Part shown: positions 1 through 6,563 of the stretch, one piece after another
Numbering within the stretch: position 1 is the first letter of the stretch
Layout: each line of letters starts with the position of its first letter
From: Spirochaetaceae bacterium
GTDB taxonomy: Bacteria; Spirochaetota; Spirochaetia; SZUA-6; Bin103
Length of the DNA stretch: 9,725 nucleotides
Assembly: GCA_028820215.1 (NCBI GenBank)
Contig: JAPPKD010000048.1
Span: 17,100-26,824 of the forward strand
Reading direction: 5' to 3'
Translations under genes and position numbers: made by a program
Notes under the pieces: generated by a model
What the model was told of the DNA's origin: nothing
The model's input: the letters and a program-made list of their open reading frames with translations, nothing else
Database searches by the model: none

Positions 1-80
1 GGATTTATATTTTTAGCCTGGTCGCGGGGGGGGTGTAACTCCCCCCACCCGGGGGGGGGCGGCGGGTTTGTTGTGCGGGG

Positions 81-103
81 GCGGGGGCCCGGCGCGGCCC
101 CGC
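81..103 (-). terminator. GC hairpin in the 3' flank of the solute-binding protein gene
   Basis: Positions 81-89 and 96-103 form an 8-bp all-G/C stem with one bulged G and a 6-nt loop (90-95). It lies about 55 bp past the stop of the minus-strand binding-protein gene. No U-tract follows in the minus direction, so it is not a canonical Rho-independent terminator. It could be a 3'-end stabilising or pausing stem. Confidence 0.25.
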
Positions 104-145
104 TCAGTCGATCGGAAATCTGGCGATCGGAAATGGTCCGCTCAG
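100..145. repeat. Nested short direct repeats
   Basis: The 11-mer CGATCGGAAAT occurs at 109-119 and again at 124-134, a 15-base period. The pair is bracketed by two copies of CCGCTCAG at 100-107 and 138-145. All copies are on the same strand and exact. They lie just downstream of the binding-protein stop codon. Function is unknown; local duplication by slippage is the simplest explanation. Confidence 0.6.
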
Positions 146-156
146 CGATGGGCCGA

Positions 157-1836
157 TCAGTAGTTGTACTTCTCGATCAGCGCATCGAAGTCGATCATGT
201 GCTGGGTGTGGAGGTCGTTGAGGACCCCGACGCCCAGCTCCTCGATCCGCGCAAGCAGCGCCGCGTAGTCGCCCGCCACGTCATCGGACTGCAGGACGAT
301 CCGGGTCGCGCCGTCGCCGAGCACCTCGCGGATCGCCGAGTAGATCTTCAGCTCCTCCGAGTCGGTCTCGTAGTTGACCGGGGCTGCCTCCGCCGACACC
401 GACGTGTCCTGGAAGTTCTCCAGCGCCGGCTGAATGACGCTAAGCGCCTCCACCATCGACTGCTGCTCCTGCTGCCGCTTCACCATCGCCCAGAAGTCGT
501 CGCGGAACGCGCCGTGCCAGAGGTTGAAGTTGTACTTGAGGCCGGCCGCGGTCCCGTCGGCACGATACTCCTCCTGGATCGCAGGCTTCATCGCCGGCCA
601 TCCGTCCACGAGGTCGTGGTGGACGCCCTCGTCGCCGAACTGCTGCAGCTTCTGGAAGTACTCGGACATCAGGTAGGCCACGTAGGCGGCCGCGCGCAGC
701 GTGGTCTCCTTGTTCTTCGGCAGCGTCAGCCCCAGCCAGCCGACCGACACGCGGCCGGACGGATAGTTGCGGTACTTGGCCGGATCGGCCGAGAAGCGGG
801 GGAGAAACGCGTAGCGCTCGCCGGGGTAGATCTCCTGCATGCGGCGTGAGATGCCCGCCACGTTGTCGGCGTCTTCCTGGCCCTCGATGAAGACCTCGCC
901 GCGGTGCAGCAGCGCCACTTTCTCCTGGCTCTCGGTGGTGGTCCAGATGATGGGGTTGAAGAGGCCCAGGCTCTCCATGTGGTTGAGGTCCTGGAGCATG
1001 TCGACGAACGCATCGGTCTGGAAGAAGAAGCGGTGCGGCTCCCCGGCCGTGTTGTAGTCCTCCGGGTTCGACAGGTCGTAGTATTCGCGCCAGCGATCGA
1101 TGGCGTGGGGGAGGTTCCAGCGGCCCTCCAAACCGGCGTTGCGCACGTCCATGACCGGATGCCGGAAGCGCTCCGGATGCATGTTCCGCGCCTGCACCGC
1201 CGCGTCGACCATGGTGTCCATCGAGTCGATCGGCGGCCTGCCCATCTGCTCGTAGACGGTGTCGTTGATCATCGTGCCGGACTGGAACTTGACCACCCAC
1301 GGGCTGTCCAGGTAGCGGTCGGGGATGGAATAGAACGCGGAGATGTAGAGATCGTGGCTGTCGTAGCGCAGCCGCTGGTTGAACCGCGTGTTGATGTTCA
1401 TCTCGGTCATGACGTCGATCCCGTAGAGATCCTTGATCTCGTTCCAGGAGTAGACCACGTCGTTCTCGACCAGGATCTGCGTGGGTTGCGTGGACTGCCG
1501 CAGCAGCATGATGTCCGGGTACTCGCCGGAGGCGATGAACAGGTTCAGCCCTTCCGGCCCCCAGCCGGCGCCGGGCTGCAGGTCGACGGTGACCCCGGTG
1601 TCCTCGCGCATCCTCTGGCGCAGCCAGCTTTCCGGGTTGTTGGTCACCTCGGGAAAGGGCCAGCCGCCGTCCACCCAGATGGTGAGGGTGATCGGGTCGT
1701 CCTTGAACGCCTCCCAGGGCTTCTGGGGGTCGAAGTCGGCGGGCATGGCGGCGACTGCCTCCTCGGTCGGCGCGGCGACCAGCAGGGCCGGGACGGCCAG
1801 GGCCAGGGCAAGTACGAGGGCGAGTGGCTTGTGCAT
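157..1836 (-). CDS. Extracellular solute-binding protein of an ABC transporter (probable carbohydrate uptake)
   Basis: 559-residue secreted binding protein, expected to capture a sugar or oligosaccharide in the periplasm for an ABC importer. Residues 1-3 are MHK, followed by a long Leu/Ala/Val hydrophobic core (about 4-22). A plausible signal-peptidase I site lies near AVA/A at residues 27-30. I see no cysteine, so this is not a lipoprotein. The mature part begins with a strand of the type seen in family-1 binding proteins (ITLTIWVDGG, 49-58) and has the typical ASGEYPDIM motif at 102-110. The length fits the larger (500-570 aa) binding proteins of Spirochaetes and Firmicutes. The start at 1836 was chosen because a perfect GGAGGAG lies just upstream (1841-1847, read on the minus strand) and the signal peptide begins there; the frame is open further upstream to 1923. 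No permease or ATPase genes are visible; they may lie left of the window. The ligand cannot be deduced. Confidence 0.9.
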   Translation of the reverse strand: MHKPLALVLALALAVPALLVAAPTEEAVAAMPADFDPQKPWEAFKDDPITLTIWVDGGWPFPEVTNNPESWLRQRMREDTGVTVDLQPGAGWGPEGLNLFIASGEYPDIMLLRQSTQPTQILVENDVVYSWNEIKDLYGIDVMTEMNINTRFNQRLRYDSHDLYISAFYSIPDRYLDSPWVVKFQSGTMINDTVYEQMGRPPIDSMDTMVDAAVQARNMHPERFRHPVMDVRNAGLEGRWNLPHAIDRWREYYDLSNPEDYNTAGEPHRFFFQTDAFVDMLQDLNHMESLGLFNPIIWTTTESQEKVALLHRGEVFIEGQEDADNVAGISRRMQEIYPGERYAFLPRFSADPAKYRNYPSGRVSVGWLGLTLPKNKETTLRAAAYVAYLMSEYFQKLQQFGDEGVHHDLVDGWPAMKPAIQEEYRADGTAAGLKYNFNLWHGAFRDDFWAMVKRQQEQQSMVEALSVIQPALENFQDTSVSAEAAPVNYETDSEELKIYSAIREVLGDGATRIVLQSDDVAGDYAALLARIEELGVGVLNDLHTQHMIDFDALIEKYNY

Positions 1837-1840
1837 CGCA

Positions 1841-1849
1841 CTCCTCCTT
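1841..1849 (-). promoter_or_regulatory. Ribosome-binding site that fixes the binding-protein start
   Basis: On the minus strand this reads AAGGAGGAG, a near-perfect anti-16S match, 4 bases before the ATG at 1836. It decides between this start and upstream in-frame alternatives. Confidence 0.8.
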
Positions 1850-1878
1850 CGGAAGATCGGCTCCGGCAGTGCGTCGTC

Positions 1879-1891
1879 GACGCGTAGCGTC
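1879..1891. promoter_or_regulatory. Perfect dyad in the 5' leader of the binding-protein gene
   Basis: GACGC (1879-1883), a 3-base spacer, then GCGTC (1887-1891): a perfect 5-bp inverted repeat. It lies about 43 bases before the binding-protein ATG, within the predicted leader. It could be an operator half-site pair or a small RNA hairpin. Such short GC dyads also occur by chance in this composition. Confidence 0.25.
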
Positions 1892-1939
1892 TCGGTCGGA
1901 GTTGCGCGTCGCCGCGCGAGCACACCCGGAAGACCGGTC

Positions 1940-1969
1940 GCGATACTGGCACCCCCCCCCGGGGGTCAA
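1940..1969 (-). promoter_or_regulatory. Candidate promoter of the binding-protein gene with a G9 tract in the spacer
   Basis: On the minus strand, TTGACC (1969-1964, 5 of 6 to the -35 consensus) is followed 18 bases later by TATCGC (1945-1940, 3 of 6 to -10). The spacer contains C3 then G9 (1960-1952). The predicted transcript start is near 1933, giving a leader of about 100 bases. The -35 is good and the -10 weak, so the assignment is tentative. Confidence 0.35.
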
Positions 1970-1991
1970 GGGTCGGCCGGCGGCTCGGCGG

Positions 1992-2020
1992 TTGCAGCAA
2001 TGCCTTCGGTGTCACATGAT
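1992..2020 (+). promoter_or_regulatory. Candidate promoter of the PhyH dioxygenase gene
   Basis: TTGCAG (1992-1997, 3 of 6) and CATGAT (2015-2020, 4 of 6) are separated by exactly 17 bases. This would give a leader of about 40 bases that includes the strong GAGGAGGT ribosome-binding site. The hexamer matches are modest. Confidence 0.3.
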
Positions 2021-2052
2021 CGCGGATGGTTCGATGAAGGACGGCTATTGCC

Positions 2053-2060
2053 GAGGAGGT
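2053..2060 (+). promoter_or_regulatory. Ribosome-binding site that fixes the PhyH start
   Basis: GAGGAGGT, 5 bases before the ATG at 2066. It selects this start over a frame that stays open upstream into the antisense of the binding-protein gene. Confidence 0.85.
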
Positions 2061-2065
2061 TTGGC

Positions 2066-3049
2066 ATGCTGACAGCGCAGCAGATCGAGCGGTTCCACAC
2101 CGACGGCTACCTGCTGGTGGAGGACGTCATTCCGCCGGAGCGTTATCTCGACCCGGTGATCCACGAGTACGAAGGCGTGCTCGACAACCTGGCCGACGAG
2201 CTCCACGCCGACGGCGAGATCGACTCCACCTACGCCGATCTGCCGTTCGACAAGCGGGTGACGCGCATCTACGCGGAGACCGGCCGCGCGCACGCCCAGT
2301 ACTTCGACTTCTCGCTGCCGTTCAGCAACGTGACGGAGCAGACGCCGTTCTGGGCCGGCCAGGCGGTGCTCGACGCCCTGACGGCGGAGCCGATCCTGGA
2401 CGTGGTCGAATCGCTGATCGGACCGGAGATCTACTCCAACCCCGTGCAGCACGTGCGCATCAAGCCGCCGGAGCAGTACCTGCCGAAGGCCAACGGCAGG
2501 CCGGTGCTCGCCGCCACGGAGTGGCACCAGGATCACGGCGTGGTCACGCCGGACGCGGACGACACCGACATGCTCACCGTCTGGTTCAGCCTCACCGACA
2601 CGCCGGTGGAGATGGGCTGCCTCAAGGTGGTGCCCCGCAGCCACCGCGACGGCCTGCGGCAGCACTGTCTGAACCATCCGATCCCGGGCGCGCGGAGCAT
2701 CCCGGAGAAGCTGTTCCAGGTGGAGGACACGCTGCCGATACCCACCAGGCGCGGCGACCTGATCTGCGTCCACAAGCAGACCGTGCACGGCTCGCTGGCC
2801 AACGTGAGCGAGGAGGTGCGGTGGAGCTTCGACCTGCGCTACAACCCGATCGGCCAGCACACCGGCCGCGAGGCGTTTCCCGGCTTCGTCGCGCGCAGCC
2901 GCAAGGCCCCGCACCTGGAGTTGCGCGACGGCGATCAGTGGCGGGCGAGCTGGGAGCAGGCGCGGTCGCGCATGGCCACCATCAACCAGGGCGGCCAGAC
3001 CGACGTGCCCTTCGGCCGCTGGACCGAAGGCCATCCCGACTGCGCCTGA
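2066..3049 (+). CDS. Phytanoyl-CoA dioxygenase (PhyH) family Fe(II)/2-oxoglutarate oxygenase
   Basis: 327-residue non-heme iron oxygenase of the PhyH superfamily, using O2 and 2-oxoglutarate to hydroxylate an unidentified small molecule. The N-terminus (QIERFHTDGYLLVEDVIPPE, residues 6-25) is the usual opening of this family. The iron triad is visible as WHQDHG (H154, D156) and the distal H241 in QTVHGSLAN. R252 eleven residues later is the expected 2-oxoglutarate-binding arginine. MGCLKVVPRSH (183-193) is the conserved strand-turn of the family. Length is normal and there is no signal peptide, so it is cytoplasmic. It is divergent from the binding-protein gene and convergent with the ATPase gene. 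PhyH homologues act on many substrates, so the human-enzyme substrate should not be assumed; here a sugar or osmolyte derivative from the neighbouring uptake system is possible. Confidence 0.92.
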   Translation: MLTAQQIERFHTDGYLLVEDVIPPERYLDPVIHEYEGVLDNLADELHADGEIDSTYADLPFDKRVTRIYAETGRAHAQYFDFSLPFSNVTEQTPFWAGQAVLDALTAEPILDVVESLIGPEIYSNPVQHVRIKPPEQYLPKANGRPVLAATEWHQDHGVVTPDADDTDMLTVWFSLTDTPVEMGCLKVVPRSHRDGLRQHCLNHPIPGARSIPEKLFQVEDTLPIPTRRGDLICVHKQTVHGSLANVSEEVRWSFDLRYNPIGQHTGREAFPGFVARSRKAPHLELRDGDQWRASWEQARSRMATINQGGQTDVPFGRWTEGHPDCA

Positions 3050-3093
3050 AAAAGCGCCGGATACGCCAAGGAGTGCCCGGCACCGCACCTCGC

Positions 3094-3118
3094 GGTCGGT
3101 TACCTGGTTTACCAAGTT
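3094..3118 (+). repeat. Flanking repeat copy 1 (left of ATPase/nuclease gene)
   Basis: The core TACCTGGTTTACCAAGTT (3101-3118), preceded by GGTCGGT, matches 4934-4956 in the same orientation with only one or two substitutions and two single-base gaps. The core contains the near-palindrome TGGTTTACCA. It lies 45 bp past the PhyH stop and 74 bp past the ATPase stop. It could be an attachment or target-like direct repeat, or a regulatory operator. Confidence 0.55.
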
Positions 3119-3192
3119 CGTCCCGCGCGCAGGTGATCGGTCGGCCGATGCCGGTCGCCGCTCTCAGGAAAGGAGAAACCGGATTGCGGCGG

Positions 3193-4785
3193 CTACATGC
3201 CCCACACCGTGATCGGCGGACCGCTCCCCGGCTCCTGGCGCCGGAACAGTTTCTCCTGCCACGCCTTCCCGGGCGTACGATCGAATATCACCAGGTGGCC
3301 TTCGACGGCCCCGCATCGGTCCATGTAGGCGCGCGTCTGCTCCAGCCCCTCGCGAATGGTGCGCTCCAGGCTGCCGCGGAGCACCTTGCACTCGATCACC
3401 ATCCGCCGGGTCTCCTCCGGCAGCGCGCCCGCCGGCCACACGATCAGCAGGTCGGTTCTCATCCGCCCCAGCCCGTATTCCCGCTCCACACGACCGCCTG
3501 AGTTCACGATGCGCTGCAGGAACGCCTGCAGCAGCAACTGTGGCCCCGCCTCCCGGTACTGGAACCGCTCGACCCAGTGCTCGGAGTGCTCGCGGAAGTA
3601 CCCCTGAAACGCGCTCAGCAGTTTGGTCAGGTTCAAGCCGCCGTCGGGCTCCAGATACCAGGCGGGGTCGTGCGTGAACCCCGCCTGGGTGGTCCAGGTG
3701 AGGTCGCGCGGGATCACCTCACGGTAGATGGGATTGGCAACGCGAATCGGACTCTCCCGTGCCACCAAGCCCAGGTCGCGTACGTACTGCAGGTCGTCGG
3801 GGCGCATTGCGGCGCTCGGCTCCCCCCCGCTCAGCAGCGGTCCGATCACCCGCCGCACGCGCTCCTCCTGCAGCTTGTCGGTAAGCTGGTCCAGATGGGT
3901 CTCGCGCCGCAGTATGATCCGCTCGCGGGCGGCGTGGATCGCCTCGGCCGTGATGGCCCGGCTGCGGTCACGGCCTGTTGCGTCGGCGAAGCACGCCTCT
4001 TGGGCCAGGGCGTTGACCAGCCACGGCTGGCCGGCGGTCAGCTCCCATGCCGCTTGCATAGCCGCTTCGGCGAACCGCTGCCCGGTCTCGGCGGTGTGCT
4101 GGGCAAGCAGATGTCGTACGTCGATCTCCGAGAAGTCGCCGATGCGTAGCGAGGCGGCCTTGACGTTGAAGGCGCTACCGCCGGTGATGACCGTTTGCTC
4201 CGCGGCGGAACGGATGCGGTAGTCGCGCACGTCGCGGACGCCGCACAGGATCACGCTCCGCGGGAAGCCGCCCGGCCGCTCGTCGTATCCGGCGCGCAAC
4301 TGGCGCAGGACGGCGATCAGCGTGTCGCCGACGAGCGTGTCGATCTCGTCGATCAGGAGCACCGCCGGCGTGGGGTCGGCCTCGGCCCAGCGCACCAGCA
4401 CTTCCTGCAGCGCCCCATCGGGTCCGAACGTGGTCAGGACGTCGGGCCAGAGGCGCGCCAGGGACTCGTCCCCCAGGGTCCTGCGCGCCCGCGTCCCCAG
4501 CGACCCCAGGATGGCTCGCATGCCCCGCTCCACGTTCTCGCGCGCCGTCTGGCCGGACTCCACGTTCACGTACACGCAGCGGTAGGCGCCCTCGGATCCG
4601 CCGTTCAACAGGTCGCGCAGCGCCAACAGGGCGGAGGTCTTGCCGGTCTGCCGCGGCGCATGCAGCACGAAGTAGCGCTTGTCCCGGATCAGCGCCAGCA
4701 CCTCTTCCAGGTTCACGCGCTGCAGCGGCGGGATGCAGTAGTGATCGGCGGCGACGACCGGACCCGTTGTGTTGAAGAAGCGCAT
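3193..4785 (-). CDS. AAA-like ATPase fused to a C-terminal PD-(D/E)XK-like nuclease domain
   Basis: 530-residue protein of an ATP-binding family widespread in environmental bacteria but without an established role. Walker A is A-P-R-Q-T-G-K-T (43-50). Walker B is AVLLIDEID (141-149, with D146 and E147). A sensor-like CGVRDVRDYR follows (181-190). Residues about 210-360 look like a helical lid and winged-helix region, as in STAND/ORC-like ATPases. The C-terminal 110 residues carry E435, R-T-D445-L-L-I and V-I-E465-C-K467, then Q483, which is the order of a PD-(D/E)XK nuclease core. The start at 4785 (MRFFNTTGPV) is preferred over an open frame to 4857 because this opening is typical of the family, although only a GGAG directly abuts the ATG. 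No membrane segment or signal is seen. The gene stands alone between metabolic genes and is bracketed by direct repeats, suggesting an acquired module. A role in defence, DNA repair or a mobile element is inference only. Confidence 0.82.
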   Translation of the reverse strand: MRFFNTTGPVVAADHYCIPPLQRVNLEEVLALIRDKRYFVLHAPRQTGKTSALLALRDLLNGGSEGAYRCVYVNVESGQTARENVERGMRAILGSLGTRARRTLGDESLARLWPDVLTTFGPDGALQEVLVRWAEADPTPAVLLIDEIDTLVGDTLIAVLRQLRAGYDERPGGFPRSVILCGVRDVRDYRIRSAAEQTVITGGSAFNVKAASLRIGDFSEIDVRHLLAQHTAETGQRFAEAAMQAAWELTAGQPWLVNALAQEACFADATGRDRSRAITAEAIHAARERIILRRETHLDQLTDKLQEERVRRVIGPLLSGGEPSAAMRPDDLQYVRDLGLVARESPIRVANPIYREVIPRDLTWTTQAGFTHDPAWYLEPDGGLNLTKLLSAFQGYFREHSEHWVERFQYREAGPQLLLQAFLQRIVNSGGRVEREYGLGRMRTDLLIVWPAGALPEETRRMVIECKVLRGSLERTIREGLEQTRAYMDRCGAVEGHLVIFDRTPGKAWQEKLFRRQEPGSGPPITVWGM

Positions 4786-4793
4786 CTCCGCTG

Positions 4794-4823
4794 AGTGTCG
4801 CCTGTTCACGTGCCTGCCGTCAC
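4794..4823 (-). promoter_or_regulatory. Weak candidate promoter of the ATPase/nuclease gene
   Basis: On the minus strand, GTGACG (4823-4818, 4 of 6) and GACACT (4799-4794, 3 of 6) have an 18-base spacer. The -10 would end 8 bases before the ATG, implying an almost leaderless transcript. Matches are marginal. Confidence 0.18.
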
Positions 4824-4910
4824 GAAGGTGGCGACGCGAGCACGGCGTTCGTTCCATCGGACGCGTCGGACTGCGATGAGGCGGCGGGCACGCGGGACGG
4901 AACGCGAAAG

Positions 4911-4927
4911 GAGCCCGCAGACGGCTC
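4911..4927 (-). terminator. Possible weak terminator of the sialidase-GMC unit
   Basis: GAGCC (4911-4915) and GGCTC (4923-4927) form a 5-bp GC-rich stem with a 7-nt loop. On the minus strand the stem is followed by CTTTCG. It lies about 45 bp past the GMC stop. The T-tract is short, so termination would be inefficient if real. Confidence 0.22.
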
Positions 4928-4933
4928 TGAGTC

Positions 4934-4956
4934 GGTCGCTACCTGTTTTACCAGTT
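4934..4956 (+). repeat. Flanking repeat copy 2 (right of ATPase/nuclease gene)
   Basis: GGTCGC then TACCTGTTTTACCAGTT (4940-4956) is the partner of 3094-3118 in the same orientation. It lies 14 bp past the GMC stop and about 150 bp upstream of the ATPase start. The two copies are 1840 bp apart and enclose exactly one gene. Confidence 0.55.
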
Positions 4957-4970
4957 ATGGCGGGTCGAGC

Positions 4971-6563
4971 CTATCGGAGCATGAACTCGGCGATCCGCTC
5001 GCCGATCGCCATCGACGTGCAGTTGGTGTTGGCCCGGACGCAGTCCGGCATGATGGATGCGTCCGCGATCCGCAGCCGGTCGACGCCGTACACGCGGCCT
5101 TCCTGGTCGACGACGCTGTGCGGGTCGCCGGCGGCTCCCATGCGGCAGGTGGACGAGACGTGGTGGCTGGTCGCCGTCGTGCGCAGCAGCCAGTCGTCCA
5201 GGGCCGCGTCGCTCGCCAGCTCGGCGGGCGCGGGCTGGATGACATCGTCCACCAGCGGCCGGAAGCTCGGGTGCCGGAGCAGGTCGATGGCGATGCGGAC
5301 CCCTTCCCGCATCCGCTCCCGGTCCACGGGCTCGCCGAGCAGGTTGTAGTCCAGCTCCGGGGGATCGTCGGCGCGCGGCGATCGCAGGCGGACGCTGCCG
5401 GCGGCGGCGGCCAGGTAGAGCGCCGGGACCAGGTGGAAGCCGATCGGCTCCGATCGCGACCGGGGGAAGTATCCCTCCGTCTTGGCCCACCCGGTCGGCA
5501 GCAGGATCATGTCGTTGCGCAGCGGCGACCCGGCGGCCGTGTAGCGCAGCGCGGTCTGCAGCCGCGGCGCCGCGTCGTCGTGGCGGTAGGATTCCGGGGT
5601 GCGGGCGGTGACCGACACCTGCGGGTGGTCGCGCAGGTTGGCGCCGACCCCGCGCAGGTCGCAGGCGACCGGCACCCCGACCCGGCGCAGGTGGTCCGCG
5701 GGGCCGACTCCGGAGCGCAGCAGGAGGTGCGGCGTGCCGATCGCGCCGGCGGCCACGACGATCTCGTCGCCGTACACGGTCTGCAGCTCCCCCTCGCCTG
5801 CTCCCGGCCTCCGCAGCACAACTCCTGTCGCCCGTCCGCGCTCGATCAGCAGACGGTGCACCAGGCAGTCCGGCAGGATGGTCAGGTTGGGGCGGCCGCG
5901 GACCGGGTCCAGGTAGCCCATGGCGGCGCTCCAGCGGACGCCGCCGAGGCTGTTGAACGGCAACGGGCCGAACCCGGTCGAGTGCGGCGCGTTGTGGTCC
6001 GGGCAGGCGTCGTAGCCGGCATCGCGGCAGGCGTCGAGGAACGCCTGCTGCTCCGGGCGCAGCTCCTCCGGCGGGAACCGGCGTACGGGAATGGGCCCGT
6101 CGCCGCCGTGGTACGGGGCGCGTAAGTCGTGGTCGGTCTCGACGCGGCGCAGGCTGGGCAGCAACTCGTCGAAGCTCCAGCCCGGACAACCCGCCTCCGC
6201 CCAGCCGTCGTAGTCCTCCGGCACGCCGCGCAGGAAGATCAGCGCGTTGACGGCGCTGGAGCCGCCGACGATCCTGCCGCGCGGCACGAACATGTCCGGC
6301 TGGTGGCGGGTGGCGCGCGCCCGGTAGCCCCAGCCGAACCTCGTCTCGTACCCGAACGCCAGCGCCCAGGCGTCGCGGTGGCGGCCCCAGCCGTAGTGGA
6401 TCTCCTGCGGCAGGTTCCCGTCGGGGAAGTCGGGACCGGCTTCGATCAGCAGCAGACGCCGCCGGTCGTCGCGGCTCAGCCGGGCTGCCAGGACCGACCC
6501 GCCGGCGCCCGCCCCGACGATGACGGTGTCGTAGTGCGATTCGCTCGCCCTGCGGGCGCTCAT
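4971..6563 (-). CDS. GMC-family FAD-dependent oxidoreductase
   Basis: 530-residue flavoenzyme of the glucose-methanol-choline family, which oxidises alcohol groups of sugars, choline or other alcohols. The Rossmann FAD motif is VIVGAGAGGS (14-23; G17, G19, G22), with E41 in LLIEAG for the ADP ribose. GMC signature 1 is GRIVGGSSAVNALIFLRG (96-113). Signature 2 is GAIGTPHLLLRSGVGP (273-288). The catalytic His region is HHVSSTCRMG (467-476; H468 aligns with the catalytic base), and the closing Asn segment is ANTNCTSMAIGERIAE (511-526; N514). There is no signal peptide, so it is cytoplasmic. Its ATG overlaps the TGA of the upstream sialidase gene by four bases (ATGA), implying translational coupling; the frame stays open far upstream but that is antisense or out-of-frame coding. 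The substrate is not determinable; context favours a sugar or sugar derivative over choline. Confidence 0.92.
   Translation of the reverse strand: MSARRASESHYDTVIVGAGAGGSVLAARLSRDDRRRLLLIEAGPDFPDGNLPQEIHYGWGRHRDAWALAFGYETRFGWGYRARATRHQPDMFVPRGRIVGGSSAVNALIFLRGVPEDYDGWAEAGCPGWSFDELLPSLRRVETDHDLRAPYHGGDGPIPVRRFPPEELRPEQQAFLDACRDAGYDACPDHNAPHSTGFGPLPFNSLGGVRWSAAMGYLDPVRGRPNLTILPDCLVHRLLIERGRATGVVLRRPGAGEGELQTVYGDEIVVAAGAIGTPHLLLRSGVGPADHLRRVGVPVACDLRGVGANLRDHPQVSVTARTPESYRHDDAAPRLQTALRYTAAGSPLRNDMILLPTGWAKTEGYFPRSRSEPIGFHLVPALYLAAAAGSVRLRSPRADDPPELDYNLLGEPVDRERMREGVRIAIDLLRHPSFRPLVDDVIQPAPAELASDAALDDWLLRTTATSHHVSSTCRMGAAGDPHSVVDQEGRVYGVDRLRIADASIMPDCVRANTNCTSMAIGERIAEFMLR
6560..6563 (-). promoter_or_regulatory. 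ATGA stop-start overlap coupling sialidase and GMC genes
   Basis: On the minus strand the GMC start codon (6563-6561) and the sialidase stop codon TGA (6562-6560) share bases. This is the classic arrangement for translational re-initiation and shows that the two genes are one operon. Confidence 0.85.

Larger units (their letters stand above)
1..156. other. G/C-homopolymer and hairpin-rich flank downstream of the binding-protein gene
   Basis: No gene is supported here. The stretch has G runs of 8 (26-33) and 9 (51-59) and C runs of 6 (41-46) and 3 (48-50). G28-33 can pair with C41-46 around a 7-nt loop. A second, stronger hairpin lies at 81-103. Short direct repeats at 100-145 follow. Beyond the stop of the minus-strand gene this is its 3' untranslated region, and the stems may limit read-through or protect the transcript. 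There is no T-tract in the right place for a standard intrinsic terminator. Long G/C homopolymers are also typical places for sequencing or assembly error, so the exact run lengths are uncertain. Confidence 0.5.
1837..2065. promoter_or_regulatory. Divergent intergenic region between the binding-protein and PhyH genes
   Basis: This 229-bp non-coding stretch must hold the promoters of two divergent genes. It contains a strong ribosome-binding site at each edge, a perfect hairpin/dyad at 1879-1891, a C9-G5 homopolymer junction at 1952-1965, and candidate sigma-70-type promoters for both strands (listed separately). The arrangement suggests shared control of uptake and the PhyH enzyme. Confidence 0.6.

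Noticed and set aside
73..1887. Long open frames on the + strand opposite the binding-protein gene (73-849, 904-1887)
   Set aside because: Antisense frames kept open by high GC at third codon positions. Translations are rich in Arg, Val, His and Leu, with no family resemblance or ribosome-binding sites.
2045..3115. 356-codon minus-strand frame opposite the PhyH gene
   Set aside because: Antisense shadow. The sense frame carries an intact iron triad and a strong ribosome-binding site.
5118..6125. 335-codon plus-strand frame opposite the GMC gene
   Set aside because: Low-complexity Arg/Gly/Val antisense translation. The sense frame has all GMC signatures.
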